Source: Shewanella sp. KX20019 (GTDB lineage Bacteria > Pseudomonadota > Gammaproteobacteria > Enterobacterales > Shewanellaceae). From it: a DNA stretch of 64,000 nucleotides. The position numbers and the translations under genes are program-made. Shown piece after piece: positions 1 through 9,055 of the stretch. Every line of letters begins with the position of its first letter. The stretch's first letter is position 1. The notes beneath the pieces were generated by a model, which saw only the letters and a list, made by a program, of their open reading frames with translations, was not told where the DNA came from and ran no database searches. The DNA lies in NCBI RefSeq assembly GCF_016757755.1, contig NZ_CP068437.1:3100001-3164000 (forward strand), in the 5' to 3' direction.

Positions 1-230
1 TCGTCCTACATTATTTTAAATTTAAGATTTTTATAATAATTATGTCTATTTTTATGATGAAAAGGTAAAAAATTCAGTCACTTTCGATACTTATCGTCAC
101 TCACGCTGTGCGATAACTTGTTATTTTGCTCACCGCCTCGCTCTCAATTGAGGTCTCATAAACTCGCGAATTTAGTTGCGGATCACACTTTTATGGCCGA
201 CATCATAAAACATTCCGCGCAAGATTCAAA

Positions 231-259
231 TTCCACTAATGGCGTATGAGCAGTACAAT
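231..259 (+). promoter_or_regulatory. Putative sigma-70 promoter of the rluE operon
   Basis: TTCCAC (231-236) and TACAAT (254-259) are separated by 17 bases and lie 35 bases before the GTG start of rluE. Inferred by eye only. The rest of positions 1-294 shows no convincing gene; a divergent gene may begin to the left of the window. Confidence 0.45.
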
Positions 260-294
260 AGGATAATTAGCCCCTTTTTAAAAAGTGAATTCGT

Positions 295-966
295 GTGACT
301 CAGCCATTTTCAAAGAAAAAACCGCAAAAGAAACCCACTAGACCCAATGGCTTCGCCACAAAGTCGGTGAACAAGCCCTACCGTCAATCGAATAAACCTA
401 AAGGAGTTCAAAACCCTATCATTGTATTGTTTAACAAACCCTTTGATGTACTTTGTCAGTTTACTGATGAACAAGGGCGTAAAACCCTAAAAGATTTTAT
501 TCCAATTGCTGATGTATATGCAGCGGGACGTCTTGATAGAGATAGTGAAGGTCTATTGCTGCTCACTAATGACGGTAAATTGCAGGCTCAAATTACTGAG
601 CCAAAAAAGAAAACCTTTAAAACATACTGGGTTCAGGTTGAAGGCGCACCGACAGAAGTAGATCTTGATAAACTGCGTAAAGGCGTTGAGCTAAAAGACG
701 GCCTAACTTTACCCGCTAACATTAGTATTATGGACAAGCCTGCAGTATGGCCACGAATACCCGCGATTAGGGAGCGCGCCAACATTCCAACAACTTGGCT
801 AAAAATTGAGATCTGTGAGGGAAGAAATCGTCAAGTCAGACGAATGACCGCCAATATCGGTTTCCCGACGTTAAGATTGATCCGCTATAAAATAGGCCAA
901 TGGAGTCTAGATGATTTACCTAATGGCCAGTACCGTCAACTGGATATGAGCGGCAAGAATGCCTAA
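295..966 (+). CDS. rluE: 23S rRNA pseudouridine synthase, RluE type
   Basis: Isomerises a uridine in 23S rRNA (U2457 in the E. coli enzyme) to pseudouridine. The 223-residue protein has a very basic N-terminal tail (residues 1-40), typical of RNA-binding members. The RsuA/RluB/RluE-family motif GRLDRDSEG is at about 78-86, with the catalytic Asp near 81. There is no clear S4 domain, which fits RluE rather than RluB. The start is GTG. The end overlaps the nudJ start by 8 bases, so the two are probably cotranscribed. The order rluE-nudJ-mnmA-hflD-purB is the same as in enterobacteria. The choice of RluE over other RsuA-family members rests on size and synteny. Confidence 0.88.
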   Translation: MTQPFSKKKPQKKPTRPNGFATKSVNKPYRQSNKPKGVQNPIIVLFNKPFDVLCQFTDEQGRKTLKDFIPIADVYAAGRLDRDSEGLLLLTNDGKLQAQITEPKKKTFKTYWVQVEGAPTEVDLDKLRKGVELKDGLTLPANISIMDKPAVWPRIPAIRERANIPTTWLKIEICEGRNRQVRRMTANIGFPTLRLIRYKIGQWSLDDLPNGQYRQLDMSGKNA

Positions 967-1411
967 TAGGTATAAACCCAACACAACTGTAGCCTGTGTG
1001 ATTGAAGCAAACGGTAAATATTTGTTGGTCGAAGAACTGATTGATGGCGAAATTAAATATAACCAACCCGCTGGCCACCTAGAGCCGAAGGAGTCGATTA
1101 TCGATGCCTGTATTCGCGAAATTAAAGAGGAGACGGGTCTTGATATAAAACCCGAAGGACTGGTGGCGATATACCAATATACGGCAACAGAACAGCTTGC
1201 GTTTGTTCGTTATACCTTTTATGCAGCGCTTAATAAATGTGTCTCTTCAACGCCTTTAGACCCTGCTATCTGCAGCACTAGATGGCTCACATTTCCTGAG
1301 ATAACCGCACTAAAACCTAAGCTACGAAGCCCGCTAGTGCTTAAATGTATTGAAGATTATCTAAACAATAAACACTATCCGCTGGATTTACTAAATGATC
1401 AATTGCTTTGA
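959..1411 (+). CDS. nudJ: Nudix hydrolase, NudJ-like phosphatase
   Basis: Nudix-family pyrophosphohydrolase of 150 residues. The Nudix box runs from Gly39 to about residue 61: a G-x5-E-x7-REI-x-EETG pattern with all the metal-binding glutamates present. E. coli NudJ acts on nucleoside di- and triphosphates and on HMP-PP, the thiamine precursor; the substrate here is inferred from synteny. It starts 8 bases inside rluE and is followed by a 144-base gap before mnmA, so it belongs to the rluE transcription unit. No unusual residues were seen. Confidence 0.88.
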   Translation: MPNRYKPNTTVACVIEANGKYLLVEELIDGEIKYNQPAGHLEPKESIIDACIREIKEETGLDIKPEGLVAIYQYTATEQLAFVRYTFYAALNKCVSSTPLDPAICSTRWLTFPEITALKPKLRSPLVLKCIEDYLNNKHYPLDLLNDQLL

Positions 1412-1555
1412 TAGCTCAGTCACCTAATGCGTGATAGAATACGCCCCCGCAGAAAGCGGCTGATTTAGGCCTCCCTTGTAATTAGATTTTTTACCCATAT
1501 ATTTAGCTAATACATGGCTGCGACACTCGTCAAACACAAAGGTTTTTTAGAATTT

Positions 1556-2671
1556 ATGACATCAATCGAACCCACTCATCTTGGTAAAAAAGTCATTGTC
1601 GGCATGTCCGGCGGTGTAGATTCATCTGTTTCTGCTTACTTGCTGATGAAGCAAGGCTATCAAGTAGAAGGCCTGTTCATGAAGAACTGGGAAGAAGATG
1701 ACACGGATGAATATTGTGCGGCAGCTGATGATCTAAAAGATGCGCAAGCTGTCTGTAACAAGCTTGGTATTAAACTGCATACCGTCAACTTTGCCTCAGA
1801 GTACTGGGACAATGTGTTTGAATATTTCCTTGCTGAATACAAAGCAGGCCGCACGCCTAACCCCGATATCATCTGTAATAAAGAGATTAAGTTTAAAGCT
1901 TTTCTCGAGTTCGCGGATGAAATACTCGACGCCGATTATATCGCCATGGGTCACTACGTGCGTCGCCGTGATATCGATGGCACCAGCCAAATGCTTCGCG
2001 GTGTTGATGGCAATAAAGATCAAAGCTACTTCTTATACACTCTCAGCCACGAGCAAGTTGCCCGCTCGCTATTCCCTGTTGGAGAGTTACAAAAAAGCGA
2101 AGTACGTGAAATAGCCAAAGAGATGGGGCTAATCACCCACGACAAGAAAGACAGTACAGGCATCTGCTTTATCGGCGAGCGTAAGTTTACTGATTTTCTC
2201 GCCACATTCTTACCGGCACAACCGGGTAAAATTGAAACCAGCGAAGGCGAAGTGATCGGTCAACATCAAGGTTTGATGTACCACACCTTAGGTCAACGTA
2301 AAGGCTTAGGCATTGGTGGCCTTAAAAACAGTAATGATGACCCTTGGTATGTTGTTGATAAAGATCTGGTGCGTAATGTGTTAGTGGTTGGTCAAGGTGG
2401 TAATCACCCTCGCCTGATGTCTAACGGCTTGATCGCTGATCAATTACATTGGGTCGATAAGAAAGGGCCTGAAAACGGTACTAAAATCACCCTTAAAACC
2501 CGTTATCGTCAACACGACGTACCGTGCACAGTCACCTACGACAGTGTCGATAGAATTCGCGTTATTTTTAACGAGCCAGTTGCCGCAGTGACACCAGGCC
2601 AATCTGCAGTGTTTTATGATGGTGAAATCTGTCTTGGCGGCGGAATAATCGACGAACTAATAAGAGATTAA
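1556..2671 (+). CDS. mnmA: tRNA-specific 2-thiouridylase MnmA
   Basis: Puts sulphur on U34 of tRNA-Lys, tRNA-Glu and tRNA-Gln, using ATP and the Tus relay. The PP-loop SGGVDSS lies at residues 18-24. The two redox cysteines sit in NPDIICNK (about Cys107) and STGICFIG (about Cys204). The length of 371 residues matches the family. An in-frame ATG at 1514 would add 14 residues but has no ribosome-binding site and no counterpart in E. coli MnmA, so the start at 1556 is preferred. hflD follows 3 bases after the stop codon. The window also carries seven tRNA-Lys(UUU) genes, which encode one of its substrates. Confidence 0.95.
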   Translation: MTSIEPTHLGKKVIVGMSGGVDSSVSAYLLMKQGYQVEGLFMKNWEEDDTDEYCAAADDLKDAQAVCNKLGIKLHTVNFASEYWDNVFEYFLAEYKAGRTPNPDIICNKEIKFKAFLEFADEILDADYIAMGHYVRRRDIDGTSQMLRGVDGNKDQSYFLYTLSHEQVARSLFPVGELQKSEVREIAKEMGLITHDKKDSTGICFIGERKFTDFLATFLPAQPGKIETSEGEVIGQHQGLMYHTLGQRKGLGIGGLKNSNDDPWYVVDKDLVRNVLVVGQGGNHPRLMSNGLIADQLHWVDKKGPENGTKITLKTRYRQHDVPCTVTYDSVDRIRVIFNEPVAAVTPGQSAVFYDGEICLGGGIIDELIRD

Positions 2672-2674
2672 TCC

Positions 2675-3292
2675 ATGAGCGATCAGCTGTTTGAACGCAC
2701 AATGGCTTTTGCTGGCATATTGCAAGCCGTAGCCCAAGTACAATACATCGCACGCAATGGCGACTCCGATAAAGACGCGCTAGCGGCAAGCTTGAATTCA
2801 GTGTTAGTCACTAGCCCCGAATCAACGGCCGATGTATACGCTGACCAAGATGCGTTGAGAAAAGGTTATCAAATGATTGTTGCCCAGCTGGGTGACGGCA
2901 AGGAAAAAGATGTTGAAGTTACCCGCTATCTAGTGGGCATTTTGGCACTGGAGCGTAAACTTACGCGCTCATCTAATGCCATGGGGATGTTGTCTGAGCG
3001 GATAAATCAAATTCATCGCCAACTTGGACACTTCGACATTACTGATGAGCAGGTCATTGCTAATTTTGCGAGTATATACAGTGATATAGTTAGCGAGCTT
3101 GGGCCTAAATTGCAAATATCAGGTAACCCAGAGTTTCTAAAACGCACCCAGACACAACACAAGATCCGCGCCCTTTTACTGTCTGCCATGCGCAGTGCAG
3201 TGTTATGGCGACAATTAGGAGGCAAGCGTAGGCATCTTGTCTTCGCAAGAAAAACAATAGTCGATACAGCTATGAAAAGCCTCACCCTATAA
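2675..3292 (+). CDS. hflD: High frequency lysogenization protein HflD homologue
   Basis: HflD is a peripheral membrane protein known in E. coli for binding the lambda CII protein; its normal cellular role is not settled. The 205-residue sequence is largely helical and has the family's conserved start (FAGILQAVAQVQ near residue 12). It lies between mnmA and purB, as in many gammaproteobacteria. The 3-base gap to mnmA and the 29-base gap to purB suggest cotranscription. No membrane segment is visible. Confidence 0.9.
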   Translation: MSDQLFERTMAFAGILQAVAQVQYIARNGDSDKDALAASLNSVLVTSPESTADVYADQDALRKGYQMIVAQLGDGKEKDVEVTRYLVGILALERKLTRSSNAMGMLSERINQIHRQLGHFDITDEQVIANFASIYSDIVSELGPKLQISGNPEFLKRTQTQHKIRALLLSAMRSAVLWRQLGGKRRHLVFARKTIVDTAMKSLTL

Positions 3293-3321
3293 TATAAGAC
3301 AAGTTCATCAAGGAGCTTCTA

Positions 3322-4692
3322 ATGGAACTTTCCGCACTAACTGCTATCTCTCCGGTAGACGGTCGTTATGGTAGTAAAACCGCCTCATTAAGAGGGATTT
3401 TCAGCGAGTACGGCCTGACCAAATACCGTGTTCAAGTCGAAGTAAACTGGCTAAAGCTGCTCTCCAGCAGTCCAGAAATTGAAGAAGTTCCCCCTTTTAG
3501 TGAAGCTGCACTGGCTTTGCTTGATCAAATAAAAGATAACTTTAGCGAAGCTGATGCCCAGCGCGTAAAAGATATTGAAGCCACCACCAACCACGATGTT
3601 AAAGCGGTTGAATACTTCATTAAAGAACGTATTGCAGATAACGCTGAACTTGTTGCTATTGACGAGTTTGTGCATTTTGCCTGTACATCTGAAGATATTA
3701 ATAACCTTTCACATGCATTAATGCTAACAGAAGCACGTGATCAAGTGGTTGTACCCTATTGTCAGAAAATTGTTGATGCGATCAAAGCATTGGCAAAAGA
3801 GCACAAGACGGTACCATTGATGTCGCGTACCCACGGTCAACCCGCTTCACCTTCTACTTTAGGTAAAGAGATGGCTAACGTTGCAGTACGTCTTGAACGT
3901 CAGCTTAAGCAAGTTTCTAACGTTGAAATCATGGGTAAAATTAATGGCGCTGTCGGTAACTACAACGCTCACATATCTGCTTACCCAGAAGTTGATTGGC
4001 ATGCCCTTTCACAGCGTTTTGTTACTAGTCTTGGCATCAATTGGAATCCGTACACGACTCAAATTGAGCCACACGATTACATTGCAGAGTTGTTTGACGC
4101 ATTAGCACGATTCAACACCATTCTTATCGATTTCGATCGTGATATTTGGGGTTACATCGCATTAGGTCACTTTAAGCAGCGTACTATCGCCGGTGAAATT
4201 GGTTCTTCAACCATGCCACATAAAGTGAACCCAATTGATTTCGAGAACTCTGAAGGTAACTTGGGCATTGCCAACGCGTTAATGCAACACTTAGCCGCTA
4301 AGCTTCCTGTTTCTCGCTGGCAGCGTGACCTGACTGACTCTACAGTTCTACGTAACTTAGGTGTTGGTATGGCTCACTCTCTTATCGCTTACCAAGCGAC
4401 ATTGAAAGGGATCAGCAAGCTGCAAGTTAACGAAGAGCAACTTCGTAAAGAACTTGATGGCAACTGGGAAGTACTTGCAGAGCCAGTACAAACAGTCATG
4501 CGTCGTTATGGCATCGAAAAGCCATATGAGAAGCTAAAAGAACTTACTCGTGGTAAGCGTATCGATGGTCAGCAACTAGCTGTCTTTATCGATGGCCTTG
4601 AGCTACCTGATGAAGTGAAAGTTGAGCTTAAGAAGATGACACCTGCCAACTATATTGGCCGTGCTGAAACTTTTGTTGATGAGCTTAAGTAA
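3322..4692 (+). CDS. purB: Adenylosuccinate lyase
   Basis: Catalyses two steps of purine synthesis: SAICAR to AICAR plus fumarate, and adenylosuccinate to AMP plus fumarate. The 456-residue protein carries the fumarase/aspartase superfamily signature GSSTMPHKVNP at about 294-304 and the catalytic-histidine segment RTHGQP near 169-174. AAGGAG lies 7 bases before the ATG. It is the last gene of the run that starts at rluE and is followed by a strong hairpin terminator. Purine genes purM and purN also occur near 49-50.5 kb. Confidence 0.97.
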   Translation: MELSALTAISPVDGRYGSKTASLRGIFSEYGLTKYRVQVEVNWLKLLSSSPEIEEVPPFSEAALALLDQIKDNFSEADAQRVKDIEATTNHDVKAVEYFIKERIADNAELVAIDEFVHFACTSEDINNLSHALMLTEARDQVVVPYCQKIVDAIKALAKEHKTVPLMSRTHGQPASPSTLGKEMANVAVRLERQLKQVSNVEIMGKINGAVGNYNAHISAYPEVDWHALSQRFVTSLGINWNPYTTQIEPHDYIAELFDALARFNTILIDFDRDIWGYIALGHFKQRTIAGEIGSSTMPHKVNPIDFENSEGNLGIANALMQHLAAKLPVSRWQRDLTDSTVLRNLGVGMAHSLIAYQATLKGISKLQVNEEQLRKELDGNWEVLAEPVQTVMRRYGIEKPYEKLKELTRGKRIDGQQLAVFIDGLELPDEVKVELKKMTPANYIGRAETFVDELK

Positions 4693-4733
4693 TCAAAAAT
4701 ACCAGATGTAGTTAGACTACTAATGGTTCAATT

Positions 4734-4768
4734 AAGGCGGTAAGCTTAGGCTTATCGCCTTTATTTTT
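4734..4768 (+). terminator. Rho-independent terminator after purB
   Basis: AAGGCG-g-TAAGC pairs with GCTTA-t-CGCCTT around a TTAG loop and is followed by TATTTTT. It lies 42 bases after the purB stop. Confidence 0.8.
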
Positions 4769-4793
4769 ATCCTTTTCATGGGTGCAGCCAAAC

Positions 4794-5921
4794 ATGTACA
4801 GCCTTAATTTAGACACCAACGCTTTTCTTAGCGACTATTGGCAAAAAAAGCCATTACTCATCAAAAATGCATTTCCAAATTTTGAAGAGCTCATTAGTCC
4901 AGATGAACTTGCAGGTTTAGCCTGTGAGGAGGAGGTATCTTCCCGTGTTGTAGTAACCAAAGACAACGATTGGCAGATCTGCCAAGGGCCCTTTGAAGAT
5001 TATGATCAGTTTGGCAGTAGCCATTGGCAGTTGCTGGTACAAGCGTTAAATCATTGGTATCCAGATTCAGCAAATTTTATTGATGCTTTCCGCTTTATTC
5101 CTGATTGGCGCTTCGACGATTTGATGGCCTCATTTGCAACACCAGGCGGTGGCGTCGGTGCGCATATTGATAACTATGATGTATTTATTATTCAGGGTGA
5201 AGGCGAGCGTCACTGGACTGTAGGTGAAAAAGGCCAATATGCACCCAAAAATAATGACCCAACTACACCGTTGATCGAAGGGTTTTCCCCGATCATTGAC
5301 GTGGTATTGGAAAAAGGCGACATGCTTTACATCCCTCCAGGCTATCCACATCAAGGCCAAACGTTAACCACTGCAATGAGCTATTCAATAGGCTATAGAG
5401 CGCCGAGTCAGCAAGAGCTATTTAGTGCATTAGCAGATGCACTGATTGATACCAACACAGGGTTAAAGCGATTCACCTCAACATCAGAACCGACCATCGC
5501 TAACCAAGTGAGTGTTAGCCACCAGCAAGATATGATGGCACTGATAAGCGAACTCGCCAGCGACCCCGAAAGTTATCAAACGATGCTGGGCAACATGTTG
5601 AGTCAGAATCGATTTGAATTAGATTTGTGTGAGCCAGAACAGCCTTACACTGCCGACATGCTGAAGGAGGATATTGAACAAGGCGCACAGTTATGCCGTA
5701 TTGGTGGTTTAAAATTGCTACAGCTAGAAAATGATTCACTATCACGGGTATTTGTTAATGGCGAAGCCTTTGTCCATCCAGCTAGCATCACTGTCGATGT
5801 AACTATACTGGCGAACAGCTGCAGTTTTGATCCTGAAAAAACTGAACAGTTGCTGCAAAATGTGCCTACTCAAGACCTCGTTCTGACACTGCTTAATCGT
5901 GGCTATTTTTACTTGGGCTAA
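4794..5921 (+). CDS. roxA: 50S ribosomal protein L16 arginine hydroxylase (JmjC/cupin), RoxA/YcfD
   Basis: Fe(II)/2-oxoglutarate oxygenase. E. coli YcfD hydroxylates an arginine of ribosomal protein L16. The JmjC-type metal triad is visible: His124 and Asp126 in AHIDNYD, and His186 in PPGYPHQG. The C-terminal part (about 230-375) matches the winged-helix and dimerisation portion of the family. The 375-residue length is normal. A GTG at 4782 would add four residues; the ATG at 4794 is chosen because it matches the family start, though neither has a strong Shine-Dalgarno sequence. It is a single-gene unit between two terminators. Confidence 0.9.
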   Translation: MYSLNLDTNAFLSDYWQKKPLLIKNAFPNFEELISPDELAGLACEEEVSSRVVVTKDNDWQICQGPFEDYDQFGSSHWQLLVQALNHWYPDSANFIDAFRFIPDWRFDDLMASFATPGGGVGAHIDNYDVFIIQGEGERHWTVGEKGQYAPKNNDPTTPLIEGFSPIIDVVLEKGDMLYIPPGYPHQGQTLTTAMSYSIGYRAPSQQELFSALADALIDTNTGLKRFTSTSEPTIANQVSVSHQQDMMALISELASDPESYQTMLGNMLSQNRFELDLCEPEQPYTADMLKEDIEQGAQLCRIGGLKLLQLENDSLSRVFVNGEAFVHPASITVDVTILANSCSFDPEKTEQLLQNVPTQDLVLTLLNRGYFYLG

Positions 5922-5954
5922 TGCGATGAAAATCGAATGTTGGGTGTTGAATTA

Positions 5955-5976
5955 GGCCGTAAAGCGGCCTTTTTTA
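5955..5976 (+). terminator. Terminator after roxA
   Basis: GGCCG and CGGCC form a short GC stem followed by six T residues, 33 bases after the roxA stop. Confidence 0.75.
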
Positions 5977-6229
5977 TGCCTAGAGTGATTCACTTAACTC
6001 ATTAATATTACATAGTAATCAGACTGTCACACAGTCGTGCTAACTGAATATGATTATTAATACCTATCGATAATGGTCATGAACTGCAATTTCGGACAGG
6101 TGGTAATGAGCTACCAACCCACGCTTCCGGCACTCTCTCAATGACACAGAGCAAAGCCACCTTTCAATATAAAAAGCACATCCATCGCAGAAGGCGTTGT
6201 TCAAGTAGGACGGGTATATATGCCCAGAA
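5977..6229. other. Intergenic stretch with no supported gene
   Basis: Together with the flanking terminators this makes about 370 bases without a gene. A 71-codon plus-strand frame from 6141 runs through the DUF4826 terminator and into that gene, has no ribosome-binding site and resembles nothing I know, so it is not called. Confidence 0.5.
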
Positions 6230-6234
6230 AATAA

Positions 6235-6262
6235 AAAAGCCTGAACAAAGTAAACTGTTCAG
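6235..6262 (-). terminator. Terminator of the DUF4826-like gene
   Basis: CTGAACA (6241-6247) and TGTTCAG (6256-6262) form the stem. Read on the minus strand it is followed by GC and six T residues. Confidence 0.75.
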
Positions 6263-6293
6263 ACATTTTTATAACTGGTTTTATCGGGGATGT

Positions 6294-6731
6294 TTAAGCA
6301 ACAGGTCCCCAGATTTTATCATCGGCCTGCATGTTATAGAGCCCTTCCGCTCGTGAGATCAGTAGCTCGGCAAACTTCGCTTGCGCAGGGTCTTTGACCA
6401 AGCTTGAGCGCTTGATATTCTCCGCTTTCATTTGCCAAATCATAGAAAAATGGCGAATTGCATCTCTAGCGGTAGCCGCAACGTTAACATCAACGTAATC
6501 AGAAGGCAGGTCACCGGACATCACCCAAAATGTTTGCTTAGATGGCTTTTTAGATTCCATTTTCCAAATGGCAACAAACGGCGCTAAATAACGGCTTTCA
6601 TCAGCATGAACTTTACTTGGCAAAATCCCTTTTTCAGCGAGAAACTTGTTTGCTTTTTGAAACTGAGTTCTGATCCACTCTTGTCTTAACGCTTCTTGGT
6701 CTTGAGCTTGTTCGACTTCTTGTTCAGCCAT
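6294..6731 (-). CDS. DUF4826-like conserved hypothetical protein
   Basis: A 145-residue soluble protein that I recognise only as resembling the DUF4826 family of marine gammaproteobacteria. It has an acidic, glutamine-rich N-terminus (EQEVEQAQDQEAL), a central segment PFVAIWKMESKKPSK, and FWVMSGDLPSDYV near 85-97. There is no signal peptide or membrane segment. GGAAGGAAGAG lies just before the ATG as a strong ribosome-binding site. It is a single-gene unit with its own terminator and stands convergent to roxA. Function unknown. Confidence 0.75.
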   Translation of the reverse strand: MAEQEVEQAQDQEALRQEWIRTQFQKANKFLAEKGILPSKVHADESRYLAPFVAIWKMESKKPSKQTFWVMSGDLPSDYVDVNVAATARDAIRHFSMIWQMKAENIKRSSLVKDPAQAKFAELLISRAEGLYNMQADDKIWGPVA

Positions 6732-6832
6732 CTCTTCCTTCCTTTCTTATTTTCTTATTTTCTTTTTGAATTCCTAAAAACAGCAACTCTTTTATAATTT
6801 ACCAACTTACTTAGCATAAGTAACACTTAAAA

Positions 6833-6850
6833 CTTTACGTTAACGTAAAG
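6833..6850. promoter_or_regulatory. LiuR-like operator upstream of leucine dehydrogenase
   Basis: CTTTACGTTAACGTAAAG is a perfect 18-base palindrome. It matches, from memory, the operator of LiuR, the MerR-family regulator of branched-chain amino acid breakdown reconstructed in Shewanella. It lies 157 bases before the ldh start and 101 bases before the divergent DUF4826-like gene. The identity of the regulator is inferred. Confidence 0.65.
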
Positions 6851-7007
6851 TGGAAAGCAGAATTGCCACACGGATCACAAATAATCCGAATCTTTACTTT
6901 GTTGAGAGTATCGCTAAATGCTATCGTTCTGCAATAAATATAACAAGCAGATCGCACTGTAATCTAGCAGTAGCGGCATTATCGGTGCTCATAGCGGAGA
7001 TCAACAA

Positions 7008-8039
7008 GTGGCAGTATTCAATCACATCTCTTTTGACGACCATGAACAAGTCGTTTTTTGTCAGGATAAAGAAAGCGGCCTTAAAGCCATTATTGCAATT
7101 CATAACACCAACTTAGGCCCCGCTGTAGGCGGTTGTAGAATGTGGAATTATGAATCTGACGATGAAGCGATAACCGACGTACTTCGTCTGTCTCGTGGAA
7201 TGACCTACAAAAATGCATTAGCTGGCCTGACCATGGGTGGCGGCAAGTCAGTTATTATTGCAGATCCCAAAGTAAAAGATCGTGAAGCCCTCTTTAGAGC
7301 CTTCGGCCGTTGTATTGATACCTTAGGTGGAAAGTACTATTCAGCTGAAGATGTCGGTGTTTCAACAGCCGATATTATGATCGCGCATCAAGAGACGCCT
7401 TATATGGCGGGTTTAGAGGGCAAGAGTGGCGATCCGTCGCCATACACTGCACTTGGTACTTTCTTGGGTATTAAAGCTGCTGTGAAGCATCAGCGTGGCT
7501 TAGACAGCCTTAAAGGACTTAAGATCTCAGTTCAAGGCGTTGGTCATGTTGGTTACTACTTATGTCGTCACCTGCACGAAGCAGGCGCAGAGCTTATCGT
7601 TACCGACATACATCAAGAGTCGCTGGACAAAGTGGCAACTGAATTTGGCGCTACGGTTGTGGCACCGCAAGATATCTATCATCAAGATGTTGATGTCTAC
7701 GCCCCCTGTGCACTGGGGGCAACAATCAATGACATCACTATTCCGATGCTAAAAGCGACTATCATTGCAGGTTGTGCCAATAACCAGCTTGCTGAAGTGC
7801 GTCATGGTGAGTTGTTAAAGGAGCAAAACATACTTTATGCGCCAGATTATGTGATTAACGCCGGTGGTATTATTAATGTCTCTTTTGAAAAAGACTATGA
7901 TGCCAGCGCAGCGACTGCCAAGGTGGAAGAGATCTACAACACGCTTATCACCATTTTCAAACAGTCTGATGAACAAAATCGTACAACCGGTGATGTGGCT
8001 GATGAAATGGCACGTGAGATAATTAACGCTGCTAAGTAA
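7008..8039 (+). CDS. ldh: Leucine dehydrogenase (Glu/Leu/Phe/Val dehydrogenase family)
   Basis: NAD-dependent oxidative deamination of leucine and other branched-chain amino acids to 2-oxo acids, the entry step of their catabolism. The substrate-binding domain has GPAVGGCRMW (37-46) and the lysines Lys68 (MTYKNA) and Lys80 (GGGKS) typical of the active site. The Rossmann motif GVGHVG is at 177-182. The 343-residue length is normal for leucine dehydrogenase and too short for glutamate dehydrogenase. The GTG start has GGAG eight bases upstream. A LiuR-like operator upstream supports the assignment. Confidence 0.92.
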   Translation: MAVFNHISFDDHEQVVFCQDKESGLKAIIAIHNTNLGPAVGGCRMWNYESDDEAITDVLRLSRGMTYKNALAGLTMGGGKSVIIADPKVKDREALFRAFGRCIDTLGGKYYSAEDVGVSTADIMIAHQETPYMAGLEGKSGDPSPYTALGTFLGIKAAVKHQRGLDSLKGLKISVQGVGHVGYYLCRHLHEAGAELIVTDIHQESLDKVATEFGATVVAPQDIYHQDVDVYAPCALGATINDITIPMLKATIIAGCANNQLAEVRHGELLKEQNILYAPDYVINAGGIINVSFEKDYDASAATAKVEEIYNTLITIFKQSDEQNRTTGDVADEMAREIINAAK

Positions 8040-8057
8040 TATTTAGCTTTTTTAAAA

Positions 8058-8086
8058 AAGCCAAGCATTAGCTTGGCTTTTTTTTG
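8058..8086 (+). terminator. Terminator after ldh
   Basis: AAGCCAAGC and GCTTGGCTT flank an ATTA loop and are followed by a run of T. Confidence 0.88.
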
Positions 8087-8197
8087 CCAATTTTCTCACG
8101 TAGTGGCAAATATATAGCGTATATTCATAAAATTTTCATTCTACTGAACTGGCAAAGGTCATATTCCTCTGCTTGAATTAAAGGCCCTAGGATAATA

Positions 8198-8554
8198 GTG
8201 GGTCGTCGAATGGTGTGTTTTAAGTATGATCTCAACCAAGAGAATATTGAACTACAAGCCAGTAACTGGTGTGGTTTAGAGCAAGCATACGTAGATGGCA
8301 AGCGGGTATCTAGAAAAGTAAACTTTGGCCACCAGAGCGAGCACAATGTTGTGCTCAAAGATGGTAAACCCGCGAAGTTGCATCTATTTCTCGATCCAAG
8401 GACCGAACAGATTACCTGCCTGATCTATAAACAGAACAACTTAGTGGCAAGTCTAAAGCAGGGGAAAAAAGACCTATATCGAAGCCGTTTAATAACCCAA
8501 CAAAGTATTCTTGCTATCGGCTTATTAGTCGTATTAATACTGACTATCAGTTAA
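8198..8554 (+). CDS. Hypothetical protein with C-terminal membrane anchor
   Basis: 118 residues, not recognised. The N-terminal ~95 residues are hydrophilic and contain paired short strands (VDGKRVSRKVNFG, HNVVLKDGKPAKLHLFLD). The C-terminus (about 100-118) is a single hydrophobic helix ending at the last residue, so it may be a tail-anchored membrane protein facing the cytoplasm. The GTG start has AGGA five bases upstream, better support than the ATG 12 bases later. It is convergent with the lipoprotein gene at 8556; the two stops are almost adjacent. Function unknown. Confidence 0.6.
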   Translation: MGRRMVCFKYDLNQENIELQASNWCGLEQAYVDGKRVSRKVNFGHQSEHNVVLKDGKPAKLHLFLDPRTEQITCLIYKQNNLVASLKQGKKDLYRSRLITQQSILAIGLLVVLILTIS

Positions 8555-8555
8555 G

Positions 8556-8966
8556 TCAACATAACGTGATATTATTAGATGTAACACAAATGAGCTGACT
8601 TGCTTGATAATTTCCGCTGCCTGCAGTTGCCGTTGTAATTGATAGCTTTTGTTTATCTAAACCATTTTCAATCAATACCGCTTTAACAACTGTTCCGTCA
8701 CGAGCAAAATTAACCGCAGCAATAAAGTCCCCCACATACAGATCTCTATACAACTTAACACTGATACTGCCAATAGAGCGAGGCTCTAAGCGCCCCTCTT
8801 CAACGATTATGGTTGAGCCATTCGCAAGTAAAATAGATTGAATAAACCCTTCACTAGAGCTTGTTTGTTTAACTGCTGGTGCTATTGGCGGCTTAGATTT
8901 ATTGATATTGACAGAACAAGCAGTTAATACAGCAATTACAGCCACGATGAGTAGGGTTCGATACAT
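8556..8966 (-). CDS. Predicted lipoprotein, hypothetical
   Basis: 136 residues starting with a lipoprotein signal peptide; the lipobox LTAC places the lipidated cysteine at residue 17, followed by Ser, which predicts the outer membrane. The mature part is small and beta-rich, with SGSGNY-like turns near the C-terminus. GGAG lies five bases before the ATG. I do not recognise the family. The only neighbour clue is the convergent membrane protein at 8198. Confidence 0.7.
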   Translation of the reverse strand: MYRTLLIVAVIAVLTACSVNINKSKPPIAPAVKQTSSSEGFIQSILLANGSTIIVEEGRLEPRSIGSISVKLYRDLYVGDFIAAVNFARDGTVVKAVLIENGLDKQKLSITTATAGSGNYQASQLICVTSNNITLC

Positions 8967-9055
8967 AAAAACTCCATTTAGCGAGTACCATTTTATTAAA
9001 AGCCTGTTTTATATCAGAAATTCATTGCGCTACAAGGATATCGATAAGACAAGGT

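Noticed and set aside
6141..6356. 71-codon plus-strand frame
   Set aside because: It passes through the DUF4826 terminator hairpin and into the 3' end of that gene, has no ribosome-binding site and shows no family features.
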